DNA of 64,000 nt from an uncultured Hyphomicrobiales bacterium (GTDB taxonomy: Bacteria > Pseudomonadota > Alphaproteobacteria > Rhizobiales > Beijerinckiaceae), in assembly GCA_903900975.1 (NCBI GenBank), contig CAIUPE010000133.1, forward strand, positions 1 through 64,000. The letters run 5' to 3'. Positions 43,619-53,317 of the stretch are shown piece after piece. Position 1 is the stretch's first letter; every line of letters starts with the position of its first letter. The notes below the pieces were generated by a model. It was not told the DNA's origin and made no database searches. It saw only the letters and a list, made by a program, of their open reading frames with translations. The position numbers and the translations under genes are program-made.

Positions 43619-44779
43619 TTAGGACTTCAAAATGTGCTTAATAAACGCAATTTGTTTTTCAACAATCACCTCTTCATTAAAAAACTGTTGCGCTCGCTCT
43701 CGGCCATACTGACCCAATCTAAGGCGTTCGTCTGAATTTTTTGCCAAATACTCGAGCCCTTCACTAATTTCCTCAACATTACCTGGCACGTGCATAATGC
43801 CACCCTTTCTATTTTCGAGGGCATCAGTCAACCCATAGATAGCTGAAGCTATCGATGGGATACCGCATGCAGCTGCTTCAATGATAACACAAGGAAATCC
43901 CTCACGATAGCTTGGGAGGCATAATAAATCAGCTGACATCATGAAATACTCGGGCCGGCTGGTCGCACCAATTACTCTGACGTTAGAAGAATTTTGCGTT
44001 AATTCTTCAATTTTAGCGGCCAGATGTTCCTCGTCGGGCCCCACGATCAGTAATTTCAACCGCGGTATGCGCGACTGAACTGTGAGAAAGGCATGAACCA
44101 AGTCCAAGACGCCTTTATCTCGGTTCAAACGACCTAAAAACAGGGCAATAACATCATCCTCATTCCAACCAAGCTCGCCGCGCATCACCCGGCGTCGCTC
44201 GCTATCCGGATGAAAGCGCTTGAGGTTGACGCCGGCAATCGAGCCTTTTCCGAGGACTTGAATTTTTTCTGACGACACAATGCCTTGCTCGACCAGAAAA
44301 GTCCGCTGTGATGCGCTATCAGCTAAAACATGCGTCGCGCAGCGCGCCGTCAACCAATCAAGCGACTTGAGCAGCCAGCGCATTGGACCGGTGCGGGTTA
44401 CCCAAACCTGACCAGTAAACATATGAATCCGTACGGGAACGCCCACGATTTTCGCTGCCAATTGGGTTAAAAGCCCCGCTTTCGGCGTCACCGAATGAAC
44501 CATGGCGAACCGACGAGAGTAGAGCAAGCTGACGAGCGCGATTAACGCCAAAACATCGCGGACAAGATTAATTTTTCGAGCGATGCCCAAGGGGCGAAAT
44601 TTAACACCTTTGGGCAAACCATCGGCAAAGGCTGGTTCTATATCAGAACATGCAACCGTTACATCGTATTCATGTGATAATTTTTCGAGATAGGGCAACA
44701 AAAAGGCACGAACGGTAAAGGGTACCGCCGTTACAATCAAAATTCGCTGCCGCTTTTCAGTCACTATGTTGATACTCAT
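43619..44779 (-). CDS. Glycosyltransferase family 4
   Basis: 386-residue GT-B enzyme with the N-terminal ILIVTAVPFTVRAFLLPYLE, central VLGKGSIAGVNLKRFHP, LFLGRLNRDKGVLDLV and the donor-site YREGFPCVIIEAAACGIPSI. The layout is typical of lipid-linked or O-antigen glycosyltransferases. Its ATG abuts the stop of the upstream GT2 gene (44780-44782), so the two are translated together. The 3' end converges with the CapD-like gene 34 bp away. Confidence 0.85.
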   Translation of the reverse strand: MSINIVTEKRQRILIVTAVPFTVRAFLLPYLEKLSHEYDVTVACSDIEPAFADGLPKGVKFRPLGIARKINLVRDVLALIALVSLLYSRRFAMVHSVTPKAGLLTQLAAKIVGVPVRIHMFTGQVWVTRTGPMRWLLKSLDWLTARCATHVLADSASQRTFLVEQGIVSSEKIQVLGKGSIAGVNLKRFHPDSERRRVMRGELGWNEDDVIALFLGRLNRDKGVLDLVHAFLTVQSRIPRLKLLIVGPDEEHLAAKIEELTQNSSNVRVIGATSRPEYFMMSADLLCLPSYREGFPCVIIEAAACGIPSIASAIYGLTDALENRKGGIMHVPGNVEEISEGLEYLAKNSDERLRLGQYGRERAQQFFNEEVIVEKQIAFIKHILKS

Positions 44780-45673
44780 TTAAATAAAAAGACGCATAAT
44801 TCTTGATATCCGAAAAAATTTTACAATCAAATAGATTGGATATGATTTTTTAAAAAAATTTATTCTATTATCGATAAAATCACTATATTCATCATTATTA
44901 ACTATTTCAGAATGTCTTAAATTTCTCAAAATATATGAAAAATATACAATCAAATAGAAAATATAGTTAAATTTCTTATTTACACTAAAAAATTTATCTA
45001 AAACTTTATACTCCCATTCGGAAATAGATTTTAGATTTTTTGACAGACCATCAGGATTATAAGAATACTTATATAATTTTTTTCCAATATCAATGATTGT
45101 AATCCCGTTCATCAAAATTCTCAGCCACAAATCATAATCTTCGCATGAACGAAGAGTTGGATCGTATCCGCCAAGGGCCAGTAAGAGCGATTTATCAATC
45201 AATAAACCTGACCCATTTAATGTGTTTCGGAGCAACAAGCCATCTGGCCGTGTAATACGTCGAGAAGGAAGCTCGTTCGAGGCGACGTTAGACAGGTCAC
45301 GACCATCAATATCAGTGCGTCGCAATCCACACGTGAACGCACAGTCCTTCTCAAAAACGCTCATCTGGGCCGCAATTTTTTCAGGCTCATAGGCGTCGTC
45401 TGCATCCAAAAAGGCTACAATCTCGCCAGATGCAAGGCTCAAACCACGGTTTCGGCTCGCCGCGAGGCCAACATTAAATTCATTCCGAACATAGGTGATC
45501 GTTGGAAATCGAGACACACAACGCGCAATAGCATCTGTCTGTGGCGAACAATCATTAACGACGATGATTTCTATCGATGGATAGGTTTGCGCGACGACAG
45601 ATTTAATTGCTCGTTCCAAGGTGCCTGCGTCGTTAAAGCAAGGTATTATTACGCTGACTAATTTAGGCACCAT
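44780..45673 (-). CDS. Glycosyltransferase family 2 with AT-rich 3' half
   Basis: 297-residue GT-A enzyme. The N-terminal catalytic domain reads SVIIPCFNDAGTLERAIKSV, IIVVNDCSPQTD and the DXD-type VAFLDADDAYEPEKI, then GLLLRNTLNGSGLLID and CEDYDLWLRIL. The last about 100 residues are rich in Lys, Asn, Ile, Phe and Tyr and are encoded by DNA much richer in A and T than any neighbour, as if acquired. It lies directly upstream of the GT4 gene. Confidence 0.85.
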   Translation of the reverse strand: MVPKLVSVIIPCFNDAGTLERAIKSVVAQTYPSIEIIVVNDCSPQTDAIARCVSRFPTITYVRNEFNVGLAASRNRGLSLASGEIVAFLDADDAYEPEKIAAQMSVFEKDCAFTCGLRRTDIDGRDLSNVASNELPSRRITRPDGLLLRNTLNGSGLLIDKSLLLALGGYDPTLRSCEDYDLWLRILMNGITIIDIGKKLYKYSYNPDGLSKNLKSISEWEYKVLDKFFSVNKKFNYIFYLIVYFSYILRNLRHSEIVNNDEYSDFIDNRINFFKKSYPIYLIVKFFRISRIMRLFI

Positions 45674-45676
45674 TAT

Positions 45677-45829
45677 TTAACCTCGAATCAAATGAACATG
45701 ACACATTAAGATGAGATGGCATAAATCATTGCCATCAAAATCAAATCGCCCACGAAAGCCACGATCCGCTATTACATCATTGAATTCCATAATACGGTCG
45801 TCCACTTCGTCTTCAGGAAATCGATCCAT
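45677..45829 (-). CDS. Small ORF or gene remnant, 50 aa
   Basis: An open frame from ATG 45829 (AGGAG about 11 bases upstream) ends 3 bases before the GT2 start. The peptide (MDRFPEDEVDDRIMEFNDVI, then ADRGFRGRFDFDGN) has protein-like composition, whereas the opposite strand here reads as a low-quality Ser/Arg-rich frame. It could be a small gene in the GT2 operon or the tail of a decayed gene. Its ATG overlaps the divergent flippase ATG in CATG (45827-45830). No family recognised. Confidence 0.3.
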   Translation of the reverse strand: MDRFPEDEVDDRIMEFNDVIADRGFRGRFDFDGNDLCHLILMCHVHLIRG

Positions 45830-47090
45830 GCGTTTCGACGCTCCTACTGGCCAAAGAATTTTACATATCATACGCGTGCAGCTCCCTGTGATAAGCCAGC
45901 TGGTTTTCGGAGCAGGGATCGCCCTAGGCTATTCAACTTTTATAGCCCGTCTCATTGGGCCGGCTCAATTTGGCATATATTCCGTTGCAACAACGAGCAT
46001 CAACCTGTTGTCATGGGGGAGTCTATTCGGGATGGATGTGATTGCCTTAAGGGTTTTCGCAAACCATCAGTCCGACCTTGAAAAGAAGGCAGTCTCGACA
46101 AATAGCGTCGGAATTTTACTTTGTACAACGCTAACCGCCTGGCTTGGAACAATTGCGATTGCGGTCTTAGAATTCACCCCTTTAGATCTAAAAGTCTTAC
46201 TTTTAATAGAGGCTACTTTCCCTATCCTATCCTTAATGAGGCTCTTGGCGGCTGCGATCACTGGGCTAGGTCATACGTTGGCCGGACAGGGGCCGGAGCG
46301 CTACATGCGCGACGGAATTCCTTTATTCATGGTGTTCATAGCGATGCTTGCGGGGTTACCCCTAACCGTTGTCGATTTGCTTAAAATCAATCTTTTTGGT
46401 GCCTTTTTGGCTTTATCTTGCATAATTGCCATTGCATCGTTCCGCGGCTTAAGTTTGCCTCCTATTAAATTGCCATCTCGTACCCAATTTCGTTCTACTG
46501 TCCTCAACGGCATGCACATCACCCTGTCGGGCGGCCTGCAACTGCTCATTCAGCGCATGGATTTGATGGGCGTCTCCATTCTGCTCGGCATACGCGAGGC
46601 GGGAATTTATGCCGTTGCCATCGCGCTTTCGGATGCGTGCGGCTTGGCGGGCATTTCGATCGGTCTGACGTCGGGACGAAAGCTTGCCGCGCACCCGTTA
46701 GGTAGCAGCAAATTCTCCGCCGCCTTAAAGGAAGCCAGACTCCACGGCCTGTTTCTAATTGTGCCCATCATCATAGGCGCCCTTGCGTTCGGCCCCCTCC
46801 TCATTCGAATGGTTTATGGAATCTCCTACGTCGATGCTTTTCTCCCCTTCAGTATTTTATCCGCTGCCCATCTCGTTCGGGCGTTGGCCGGCTACCCCAT
46901 TTTAGTCCTGAACATGACGCACAACGAAAAACATGCGGTTGGTTGGGTGGTCATCGCCGTCGGAATAGCGGCGATACTCGTCTACGCTCTTGTTCCTGTC
47001 CTAGGTTTAGTTGGCGCAGCCCTTGCCAGTGTCATCACGGCTGTGGTTATGAATGTCGCCTTGATGATGCGGATTGGAAAACTCGCTTGA
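45828..47090 (+). CDS. Polysaccharide flippase (Wzx/MATE-like oligosaccharide exporter)
   Basis: 420-residue polytopic protein with about twelve to fourteen hydrophobic segments, starting VISQLVFGAGIALGYSTFIAR and with GPAQFGIYSVATT, the usual first loop of Wzx/RfbX flippases. It would move lipid-linked glycan repeat units across the inner membrane. I choose ATG 45828 (AGGAAA upstream); the frame runs back to 45711 but the extra residues look non-coding. Confidence 0.82.
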   Translation: MRFDAPTGQRILHIIRVQLPVISQLVFGAGIALGYSTFIARLIGPAQFGIYSVATTSINLLSWGSLFGMDVIALRVFANHQSDLEKKAVSTNSVGILLCTTLTAWLGTIAIAVLEFTPLDLKVLLLIEATFPILSLMRLLAAAITGLGHTLAGQGPERYMRDGIPLFMVFIAMLAGLPLTVVDLLKINLFGAFLALSCIIAIASFRGLSLPPIKLPSRTQFRSTVLNGMHITLSGGLQLLIQRMDLMGVSILLGIREAGIYAVAIALSDACGLAGISIGLTSGRKLAAHPLGSSKFSAALKEARLHGLFLIVPIIIGALAFGPLLIRMVYGISYVDAFLPFSILSAAHLVRALAGYPILVLNMTHNEKHAVGWVVIAVGIAAILVYALVPVLGLVGAALASVITAVVMNVALMMRIGKLA

Positions 47091-47163
47091 TGAACGATAA
47101 ACGCCAAAGCCACATGGAATATGTGCCATTCCCACTGCAGGTCTGTGACACCGGAATGAACCT

Positions 47164-48120
47164 TTGAGTATTGACGACGACGCACCGGCTGCGGATAAAT
47201 TGCGCCCAACCGCTCTTAATTGGCTAGAATATGCGGGCTTCCGCGTGGTGGATCGCGCATTGCACGCCCTGCCCCTTCCCGTCGCAGCCTCGGTATCTGC
47301 CTTTTTCTGGCGATTGATCGCGCCAAAACTGCATCGGCACCGGCGGGCGATGGCCAATTTGCACGTTGCGATGCCGGAATTATCGGCCGAAGATCGTGCC
47401 ACGATTTTGGCCGCGATGTGGGACAATCTCGGCCGCACCTCGGCGGAGGCTCTGCGGCTTAATGAGATTGCCGACGATCCCTCGGCCGTCACCCTTAACT
47501 TCAGCGACGATGCGCTCGCTATATTGCGGGGTCCTCAGCCGGCCATTTTTGTTTCGCTCCACCTAGGCAATTGGGAAGTGACGCCGATGGCGGCGGAGCG
47601 TTTCAAAAAGCCGCTCATCGGCGTGTACAAAAAGGTCGTCAACCCTCTCGTGGAGGCCGTCGTTGTAAAGCAACGGGCTAGATTTTACCCGGGCGGCCTT
47701 GTTTCGCGCGCGCCTGACGCGGTGCGGACCATTACGCGCGCGATTAAAGCCGGCTTTTCCGTTGCCATCATGGCGGATTTACGCGATACGCATGGTGATT
47801 TTGTACCGTTTTTCGGCATTCCGTCGCGCTCTACACCGTTTCCGGCCATGCTCGCGCGGTTGCATCACCTGCCCATTGTTGCTGTACGGGCCGTCCGAAC
47901 CTCTCCAGGACATTTCAGGATCGATGGCGAGACCATCGCATTGGCCGTTTCGGATCATCGCAAAGCCGATATCATCGAAAATACCGGTCGAATTCAGGCG
48001 CATCTTGAACGCTGGATCCGCGAGACCCCGTCGCTCTGGATGTGGGGTCACCGCCGCTGGAAAGCCGATGCATTTGCCAAGATGAAATCGGACGCTGCTG
48101 GTGCCGACCTGAAAAGCTAA
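47164..48120 (+). CDS. Lipid A biosynthesis acyltransferase family (LpxL/HtrB-like)
   Basis: 318-residue membrane-associated acyltransferase. The catalytic H-x4-E motif is HLGNWE, followed by GVYKKVVNPLVEAVV, MADLRDTHGDFVPFFG and the C-terminal PSLWMWGHRRWK typical of LpxL/LpxM. It adds a secondary acyl chain to lipid A or a related lipid. The only start matching the conserved N-terminus is TTG 47164 with a weak GGAA upstream; no ATG fits. Confidence 0.82.
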   Translation: MSIDDDAPAADKLRPTALNWLEYAGFRVVDRALHALPLPVAASVSAFFWRLIAPKLHRHRRAMANLHVAMPELSAEDRATILAAMWDNLGRTSAEALRLNEIADDPSAVTLNFSDDALAILRGPQPAIFVSLHLGNWEVTPMAAERFKKPLIGVYKKVVNPLVEAVVVKQRARFYPGGLVSRAPDAVRTITRAIKAGFSVAIMADLRDTHGDFVPFFGIPSRSTPFPAMLARLHHLPIVAVRAVRTSPGHFRIDGETIALAVSDHRKADIIENTGRIQAHLERWIRETPSLWMWGHRRWKADAFAKMKSDAAGADLKS

Positions 48121-48234
48121 GTCTCCGCGAGCAAAGGCATATAAGCGTCAATAATCATCAATATTCGATGACAAGCAGACCGGCTCCGCCTTCGTCTACC
48201 CATTCGCTTGCCTAAACCTGTTGCCATCTAACAA

Positions 48235-48265
48235 CAAAAAACCCCGGCAGTTACCTGCCGGGGTT
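48235..48265 (-). terminator. Strong intrinsic terminator of the porin gene
   Basis: CCCCGGCAG (48242-48250), loop TTAC, CTGCCGGGG (48255-48263), extended by AA/TT pairs. On the minus strand a run of six or more T follows the stem. It lies 25 bases after the porin stop. Confidence 0.9.
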
Positions 48266-48289
48266 CTAAACCAATCTAAACCGTTACGA

Positions 48290-49399
48290 TCAGAAATCGC
48301 GAACGATGAAGAGGTAAGCGGTGTTCGACGAGCTGTCGCCCGTCTTGGCAATGTACTCAGGCTGAACCGACAGGCCCTTGGCGACTGGGAACGAAGCCCA
48401 TGCATCGACGTAGGTGTTCTTAACGGTGTTATCAACACCGTTCCAGTTCGAACCGTCCGTTGCCGAAGTATTTTCAACTGCGACTTCAACAACGTTCTTG
48501 CCGAATGTTGCATTAACAGCACCACCGAAGTTCGTGCCCTTCGAGTATGAACCGTTTGCGAAATCGGACAAGCCATAGTCTCCATAAGATGCAGGAGCCG
48601 TCAATGCGCTCGTGTAGTGCAACGCGCCCTGGCTGGTGCCACCGAAAGCAATCAAACCGAAGTTGCCAGCGGTGTACTGAACCTGACCCAAAAGGGCGTA
48701 GCCGTTGCCGGTATCACCCGTATCGGTATCGATCACTGCATGTGAAACAGCAGCAACCGAACCAGAGAATGCGCCCGACTTTGTCGAGACCTTAGCAATC
48801 AGGTCGGGACGGTTGGTAGCATAACCATAAGAGTCAGTGACTGGGTTTTCTTCACCCAAGGTCAGGCTCGTGTTACCGAACTTTGCGGTGTAGTTCACGC
48901 CAGCGGTCGTGAAACCGCCGCCTGCGATGCGCCCTGCGGCACCCCACCAGCTCTGCGTGCCACCGATGTCGGTGATCGAATCGATCAAACCAGCCTGGAA
49001 GCCAGCGAATTCGATGTAAGCGCGGTCAGAGAAGACGCCTGACGCGGGGCTGCTTGACGTGGGGCTTTCTGGGGTGGTGCCAACTGCCGCCGCGCCGTAT
49101 GCGTTGATGCGGTAGAATGAGTGAACAACGCCGATTTCGGTGTTCGACTTGGCATCAAAACCAACGCGGCCGTAGCCGTCCTGGCCGTAGGTGCCGCCCG
49201 AAAGAGCTGCTTCGTAAGCAACATAACCGGAGATCTTCAAGCAAGTGTCCGAACCTGGGATGGCGATGTAGCCATCGCCGAAGGACGAGCAACCGGTTGC
49301 AGCTGCCTTAGCAGCCTTCTTGGCTGGGAGGTCTGCTGCAACAGCAGCGCCAGCAACGAGGAGTGCTGCTGAGGAGAGGAGAAGGGTCGAGAGTTTCAT
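48290..49399 (-). CDS. Outer-membrane porin, Rhizobiales Omp2/Porin_2 type
   Basis: 369-residue beta-barrel porin. Signal peptide of about 24 residues (MKLSTLLLSSAALLVAGAAV, then AADLPAKK), the junction typical of Rhizobiales porins. Next comes CSSFGDGYIAIPGSDTCLKI, with the conserved cysteine pair, then alternating strands rich in Gly, Ser, Thr and aromatic residues and a terminal Phe (FIVRDF) for BAM recognition. ATG 49399 fits the signal peptide best, with GGATG upstream. Highly expressed porins often have a strong terminator, as here. The gene helps place the organism in Alphaproteobacteria. Confidence 0.9.
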   Translation of the reverse strand: MKLSTLLLSSAALLVAGAAVAADLPAKKAAKAAATGCSSFGDGYIAIPGSDTCLKISGYVAYEAALSGGTYGQDGYGRVGFDAKSNTEIGVVHSFYRINAYGAAAVGTTPESPTSSSPASGVFSDRAYIEFAGFQAGLIDSITDIGGTQSWWGAAGRIAGGGFTTAGVNYTAKFGNTSLTLGEENPVTDSYGYATNRPDLIAKVSTKSGAFSGSVAAVSHAVIDTDTGDTGNGYALLGQVQYTAGNFGLIAFGGTSQGALHYTSALTAPASYGDYGLSDFANGSYSKGTNFGGAVNATFGKNVVEVAVENTSATDGSNWNGVDNTVKNTYVDAWASFPVAKGLSVQPEYIAKTGDSSSNTAYLFIVRDF

Positions 49400-49729
49400 G
49401 ATAATCATCCATTTCTAATTGGCGAGGTACGCACTACACATCCAACGCCGTTTCGACCCCCTATCGATGCCGCAGTTTCCACCGACATACAACCCTAAGT
49501 TGCGCGAATTGGGCTCAAGAACCCTTCTTTGCCGGTAGATGTGGCATAATTAACACGCATAAGGTGCAATAGATTAGCAAGCCATTGATATTAAAGAATT
49601 ATATCAAAGATGAACCAGCCGTAAATGGGCGTTAATGATGGTATTTGCACCTTTTTCGGGTTTTAATTTGGTCGTTTCATGCGAGGTTGGCTTGGGGATA
49701 AGGCGGGGTTGACCTGCTATCCTGCGCCG
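49400..49729. promoter_or_regulatory. 330-bp region upstream of the porin, with TTGATAT inverted repeat
   Basis: No convincing gene. It carries the porin leader and promoter. An inverted repeat TTGATAT (49585-49591)/ATATCAA (49601-49607) with a 9-bp spacer lies about 190 bp before the ATG in an AT-rich part and is a candidate regulator site. The proximal half is GC-richer and may form a long 5' leader. I could not settle the -35/-10 elements. Confidence 0.3.
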
Positions 49730-50677
49730 TCAGTCTGGTTCGCGAAGATCGCCCGTGACGGTGTTTTTGCCCTTGGCAAACACCAGCAACAACAAGCCAG
49801 CCGCAACAATCAGCCCCGCACCGATGACCGAGTTAAGCCCCGGTGTCTCGGCCCAAATCAGATAGCCCCAGATCGTGCCCCAGATGAGATTCGTATATTC
49901 GAACGACGTCACAATATTGGCTTCTTCCAGCCGATAGGCCTCACCCAGCATAGTCATACCAATAGCAGCAATCGGCCCGCAGGCGGCAATCAGCAGAAAA
50001 TCGCGCAGACCAGGCATTTCCCATTGGCGAAGCAGGAAGACGAGGCTTTTGTGGCCTACATAATCGCCACCCCACGCCGTCACCACCGCCGCCAACAGGC
50101 CCGCAGCGACAAGATAAAGCAGGTTTTGATAAAACGACATGACGGCCGCCGAATCATCCAAACCGATTCGCCGCGCCAATACCTGCGCGCTTGCATAGGC
50201 CAGCGCTGAAAATACCGTTAAAAGAGAAGCAAGTTCAAACACACTACTGCCCGGCCGCACCATCACCAAGGCACCGACAAAGCCGAGACACACCGCTCCC
50301 CAGCGTGCAAGGCTGATCTTTTCGCCGAGAAACGGCCCTGCTAGCGCTGTCACAAACAAAGGCACTGTCGCATAAAGCGCAATCACATCCGCGAGCTTCA
50401 TGACCGGAAAGGCAAGAAAATAGCTCGTATAGGAACAGAGCAGCAGCACGCCCCTTAGGATCAGCGCGCCGCTGCGTGGCGAGCGGATCGTCCGCAAACC
50501 GCCGGCACGGGCAACCAAAAACAAAATGAATGGGATCGCCATCACACAGCGGGTGAAAATCACCTCATGCACCGGATAGCTGCCACTCACTGTTTTGATG
50601 GCGATATCTTGCAACGAGAAGGTAAACACACCCGCCATTAGCCAGAGCACAGCCTGAAGCCTCGTTGACATGGCCAT
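49730..50677 (-). CDS. EamA-family (DMT) transporter
   Basis: About 315-residue inner-membrane protein with ten hydrophobic helices in two EamA repeats (WLMAGVFTFSLQDIAIK in the first, ACGPIAAIGMTMLGEAYRLE in the second). Members export metabolites or take up small molecules; substrate unknown. AAAAAGG lies 11 bases before ATG 50677; ATG 50671 is close by, and an upstream ATG at 50719 lacks a site. It is divergent from a glycosyltransferase gene. Confidence 0.8.
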   Translation of the reverse strand: MAMSTRLQAVLWLMAGVFTFSLQDIAIKTVSGSYPVHEVIFTRCVMAIPFILFLVARAGGLRTIRSPRSGALILRGVLLLCSYTSYFLAFPVMKLADVIALYATVPLFVTALAGPFLGEKISLARWGAVCLGFVGALVMVRPGSSVFELASLLTVFSALAYASAQVLARRIGLDDSAAVMSFYQNLLYLVAAGLLAAVVTAWGGDYVGHKSLVFLLRQWEMPGLRDFLLIAACGPIAAIGMTMLGEAYRLEEANIVTSFEYTNLIWGTIWGYLIWAETPGLNSVIGAGLIVAAGLLLLVFAKGKNTVTGDLREPD

Positions 50678-50790
50678 GATAAAGCGAGCCTTTTTGAACA
50701 GAAGATTACCCGATCGCATTGTACGACAGGCAAAATTAACGCATATGACGTTAGGTTAACTTTATTATCGCCCCTAACCTTGTCAAAGCC

Positions 50791-52464
50791 ATGTCCGCCA
50801 ACGCCACAATTTACTTCGAACCCGAAGGCTATTCCATTACAGGCCCCCGCCTGATGGGCCGTAATGCGGCAGGGCACAGCTTTTTACGCGGTTTGTTTAA
50901 ACATGCCGCTGTGGACATTTTTTCAGCCTTTACCACCTCGCCCGAAGCATTCAACGTTTTCAAGGCGATGGCGGAGGCGGCCCAGGTCGATAAACCGTTA
51001 CGCTCCCTGTCGCCGAATCGGTTGGCAGCGCTTGGCGAGACGGGCTGCCTATATCTTCCTGGCCCCGGCCTCGGCGACCATGCCTGGCAACGCCGCTTGT
51101 TCGGCGAGCGGAGCTGGAGTCTTTGTGGCATTACCCATACCACGCTGTCCGGTCGGGCCATGGATGCCATCACCGGACTGTTAACGGCGCCAGTCGAGCC
51201 ATGGGATGCGCTGATCTGCACCTCACGCGCCGTTCGCGACACCGTTCGAACATTGCTTGAAGCCCAAGCGGACTATTTGAGCGGTCGTTTGGGAGCCACC
51301 CGCTTCACGCTGCCCCGCCTTCCGGTCATTCCGCTGGGAGTCGAAACCGCAGACTTTCAGTTTTTGCGCGAGACCCGCGAGCAAGCACGCCATGGCTTGG
51401 GCATTACCGAGGATGCAATTGTGGTCTTGTTCGTCGGCCGACTTTCGTTTCATGCCAAAGCCCATCCTGCCGCTCTTTATCAGGCGCTACAAGCCGCCCG
51501 CGGCACGCGGCCGGTCGTGCTGATCGAATGTGGCTGGTTCGCCAATGGTTTCATCGAGGGTTCGTTCAACGAGACAGCCGAGCTGCTTGCCCCCGACATC
51601 AACCGGATCACGTTGGACGGGCGCGACGCCACCCTTCGCGAAAAGGCTTGGGCATCGGCGGATATTTTCGCTTCTCTCACGGACAATTTGCAGGAAACCT
51701 TCGGCATTACGCCAGTCGAGGCCATGGCCGCGGGCCTGCCAGTCGTAGTGACGGATTGGGATGGCTATCGCGATACCGTACGGCATGGCATCGACGGCTT
51801 TCGCATCCCCACCTACCAGCCTCCGCCGGGACTGGGCCATGACATCGCACTTCGCCATGCTGTCGAGGCCGATAATTACGACCATTATTGCGGACTGACG
51901 AGCCAGCTTGTTTCCGTGGATGGGAGAGCCGCCACCGAGGCCTTTGCTGCCCTGTTCGCCGATCCCGACCTTCGCCGCCGGATGGGCGAGGCGGGGCGCG
52001 CGCGAGCCCGGCAGGCGTTTGATTGGGCCACGATTATTCCGGCCTATCAGTCTTTATGGGCTGAATTGGCAGAAGAGCGTCGCAGCAGCCCGTCTTTAAC
52101 CCCACCAAGCGTTAGGCCCCACCCTTGGCCTGCCCGCATGGAGCCGTTTACGGCCTTTGCCAGTTATGCGTCACAATCCTTATTACCGTCGCTCGTTATT
52201 CAGCGGAATAAAGCGATGGATGGCGAGCGGATCAACGCCATCCAGGCGCTCAAAAGTTTTACGTTAAGCAAACGCTGGACGGCTAATAGCCATGGGCTCG
52301 ATCGGATCATGACCTTAATGGACGATCATGCGCCGGTGACCGTCGAAGCCTTGTCCCGCAAGGCGAAAATGGACCCTGCCGCCTTGCTCTTGGCGATCGC
52401 CATCGGGCTGAAAATCGGCGCGCTCTGCGTGGCACCCGCTGACGACGTGGTAAAATCTCACTAA
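50791..52464 (+). CDS. Glycosyltransferase family 4 with C-terminal extension
   Basis: 557-residue protein. The N-terminal 400 residues are a GT4 fold (VVLFVGRLSFHAKAHPAALY, WASADIFASLTDNLQETFGI, EAMAAGLPVVVTDWDGY). The last about 110 residues are an extension with no recognised domain, ending in a helical stretch (MDPAALLLAIAIGLKIGALC). Its start (YFEPEGYSITGPRLMGRNAA) suggests a capsule or glycan role, but no partner gene is adjacent. Confidence 0.8.
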   Translation: MSANATIYFEPEGYSITGPRLMGRNAAGHSFLRGLFKHAAVDIFSAFTTSPEAFNVFKAMAEAAQVDKPLRSLSPNRLAALGETGCLYLPGPGLGDHAWQRRLFGERSWSLCGITHTTLSGRAMDAITGLLTAPVEPWDALICTSRAVRDTVRTLLEAQADYLSGRLGATRFTLPRLPVIPLGVETADFQFLRETREQARHGLGITEDAIVVLFVGRLSFHAKAHPAALYQALQAARGTRPVVLIECGWFANGFIEGSFNETAELLAPDINRITLDGRDATLREKAWASADIFASLTDNLQETFGITPVEAMAAGLPVVVTDWDGYRDTVRHGIDGFRIPTYQPPPGLGHDIALRHAVEADNYDHYCGLTSQLVSVDGRAATEAFAALFADPDLRRRMGEAGRARARQAFDWATIIPAYQSLWAELAEERRSSPSLTPPSVRPHPWPARMEPFTAFASYASQSLLPSLVIQRNKAMDGERINAIQALKSFTLSKRWTANSHGLDRIMTLMDDHAPVTVEALSRKAKMDPAALLLAIAIGLKIGALCVAPADDVVKSH

Positions 52465-52552
52465 CGATAGGAGCCAAACCAGCTACGAGTGCATTATATA
52501 TAGAGAGTGAGATAACGTTCAGCTCGCCCCGCCAGAGAAAGCCAATCCTGTA

Positions 52553-53314
52553 ATGAACCCGCCTAAACCCCATCATCCCGATTGGCAGGATTGGCACAAG
52601 GCCCTTCAACACCAATGGAATGAAGCTCGTAAGTCCCATTCCGATCCTCCCGTCCAAGACGATGTGCACCGCTTTCGCGCAGCGTTGAAATATGCCCGCG
52701 CGCCGCTTCGTTTGGCGCCGCCTTCGGTATCACGGGAAGCCAACGCGCTCCGCCGGACATTAGGCCAAATCGCGCAACAGCTCGGCCCTATTCGGGATCA
52801 TCATGTTCTAGCCATAACGTTTTACGCCCTCGCCAAACAATCAGCCGCCGTGGCAGCATCGCCTCTAACGTCCGAGGAAGATGCCTGTCTGACCTCGGCA
52901 CAAGCCCAACTCGCCGATGTCCAAGGGAAGCTGGCCCCGTTACGACGCCCGAGCGATGATCCGGTTGAACTGCACCATGCCATGCGCCGGAGCCGTCGGA
53001 CCATGCGTCGACGCCGGCCAAAGGATTGGAAAACCGCCTCGGCCGCGTCGATTCATACCTTCAGATCAGCTGTTATCGTCTGCGCCTGTCAGGCCCATTT
53101 TCTTCGTGGCATCATCGGACAGCCCAAAAAATCCCGCCTCGAATGGCTGAACACGCTTCGTTCTCATCTTGGCGACTTCAACGATCTTGATCGCCTGATG
53201 ACTTATTCCCGACGGAACAATGGCCCACCCGAACTGACCGTAACGGCTAAGGTTATGGCGCGCGCTGTCAAACGACAGGCCGCCCTGCGGCGGAACCTTC
53301 AACGCCTCACCTGA
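52553..53314 (+). CDS. CHAD-domain protein
   Basis: 253-residue helical protein with the CHAD pattern VHRFRAALKYARAPLRL, LRRTLGQIAQQLGPIRDHHV and LHHAMRRSRRTMRRRR, rich in His, Arg and Lys. CHAD domains bind polyphosphate and localise to polyphosphate granules; no CYTH phosphatase domain is fused. It sits 88 bp after the GT4 gene and just before the convergent choline sulfatase. Role inferred from the family. Confidence 0.72.
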   Translation: MNPPKPHHPDWQDWHKALQHQWNEARKSHSDPPVQDDVHRFRAALKYARAPLRLAPPSVSREANALRRTLGQIAQQLGPIRDHHVLAITFYALAKQSAAVAASPLTSEEDACLTSAQAQLADVQGKLAPLRRPSDDPVELHHAMRRSRRTMRRRRPKDWKTASAASIHTFRSAVIVCACQAHFLRGIIGQPKKSRLEWLNTLRSHLGDFNDLDRLMTYSRRNNGPPELTVTAKVMARAVKRQAALRRNLQRLT

Positions 53315-53317
53315 CGC

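Noticed and set aside
49679-50209. A 176-codon plus-strand frame beside the porin
   Set aside because: It is opposite the well-supported EamA transporter gene and has Gln/Arg/His-rich antisense composition.
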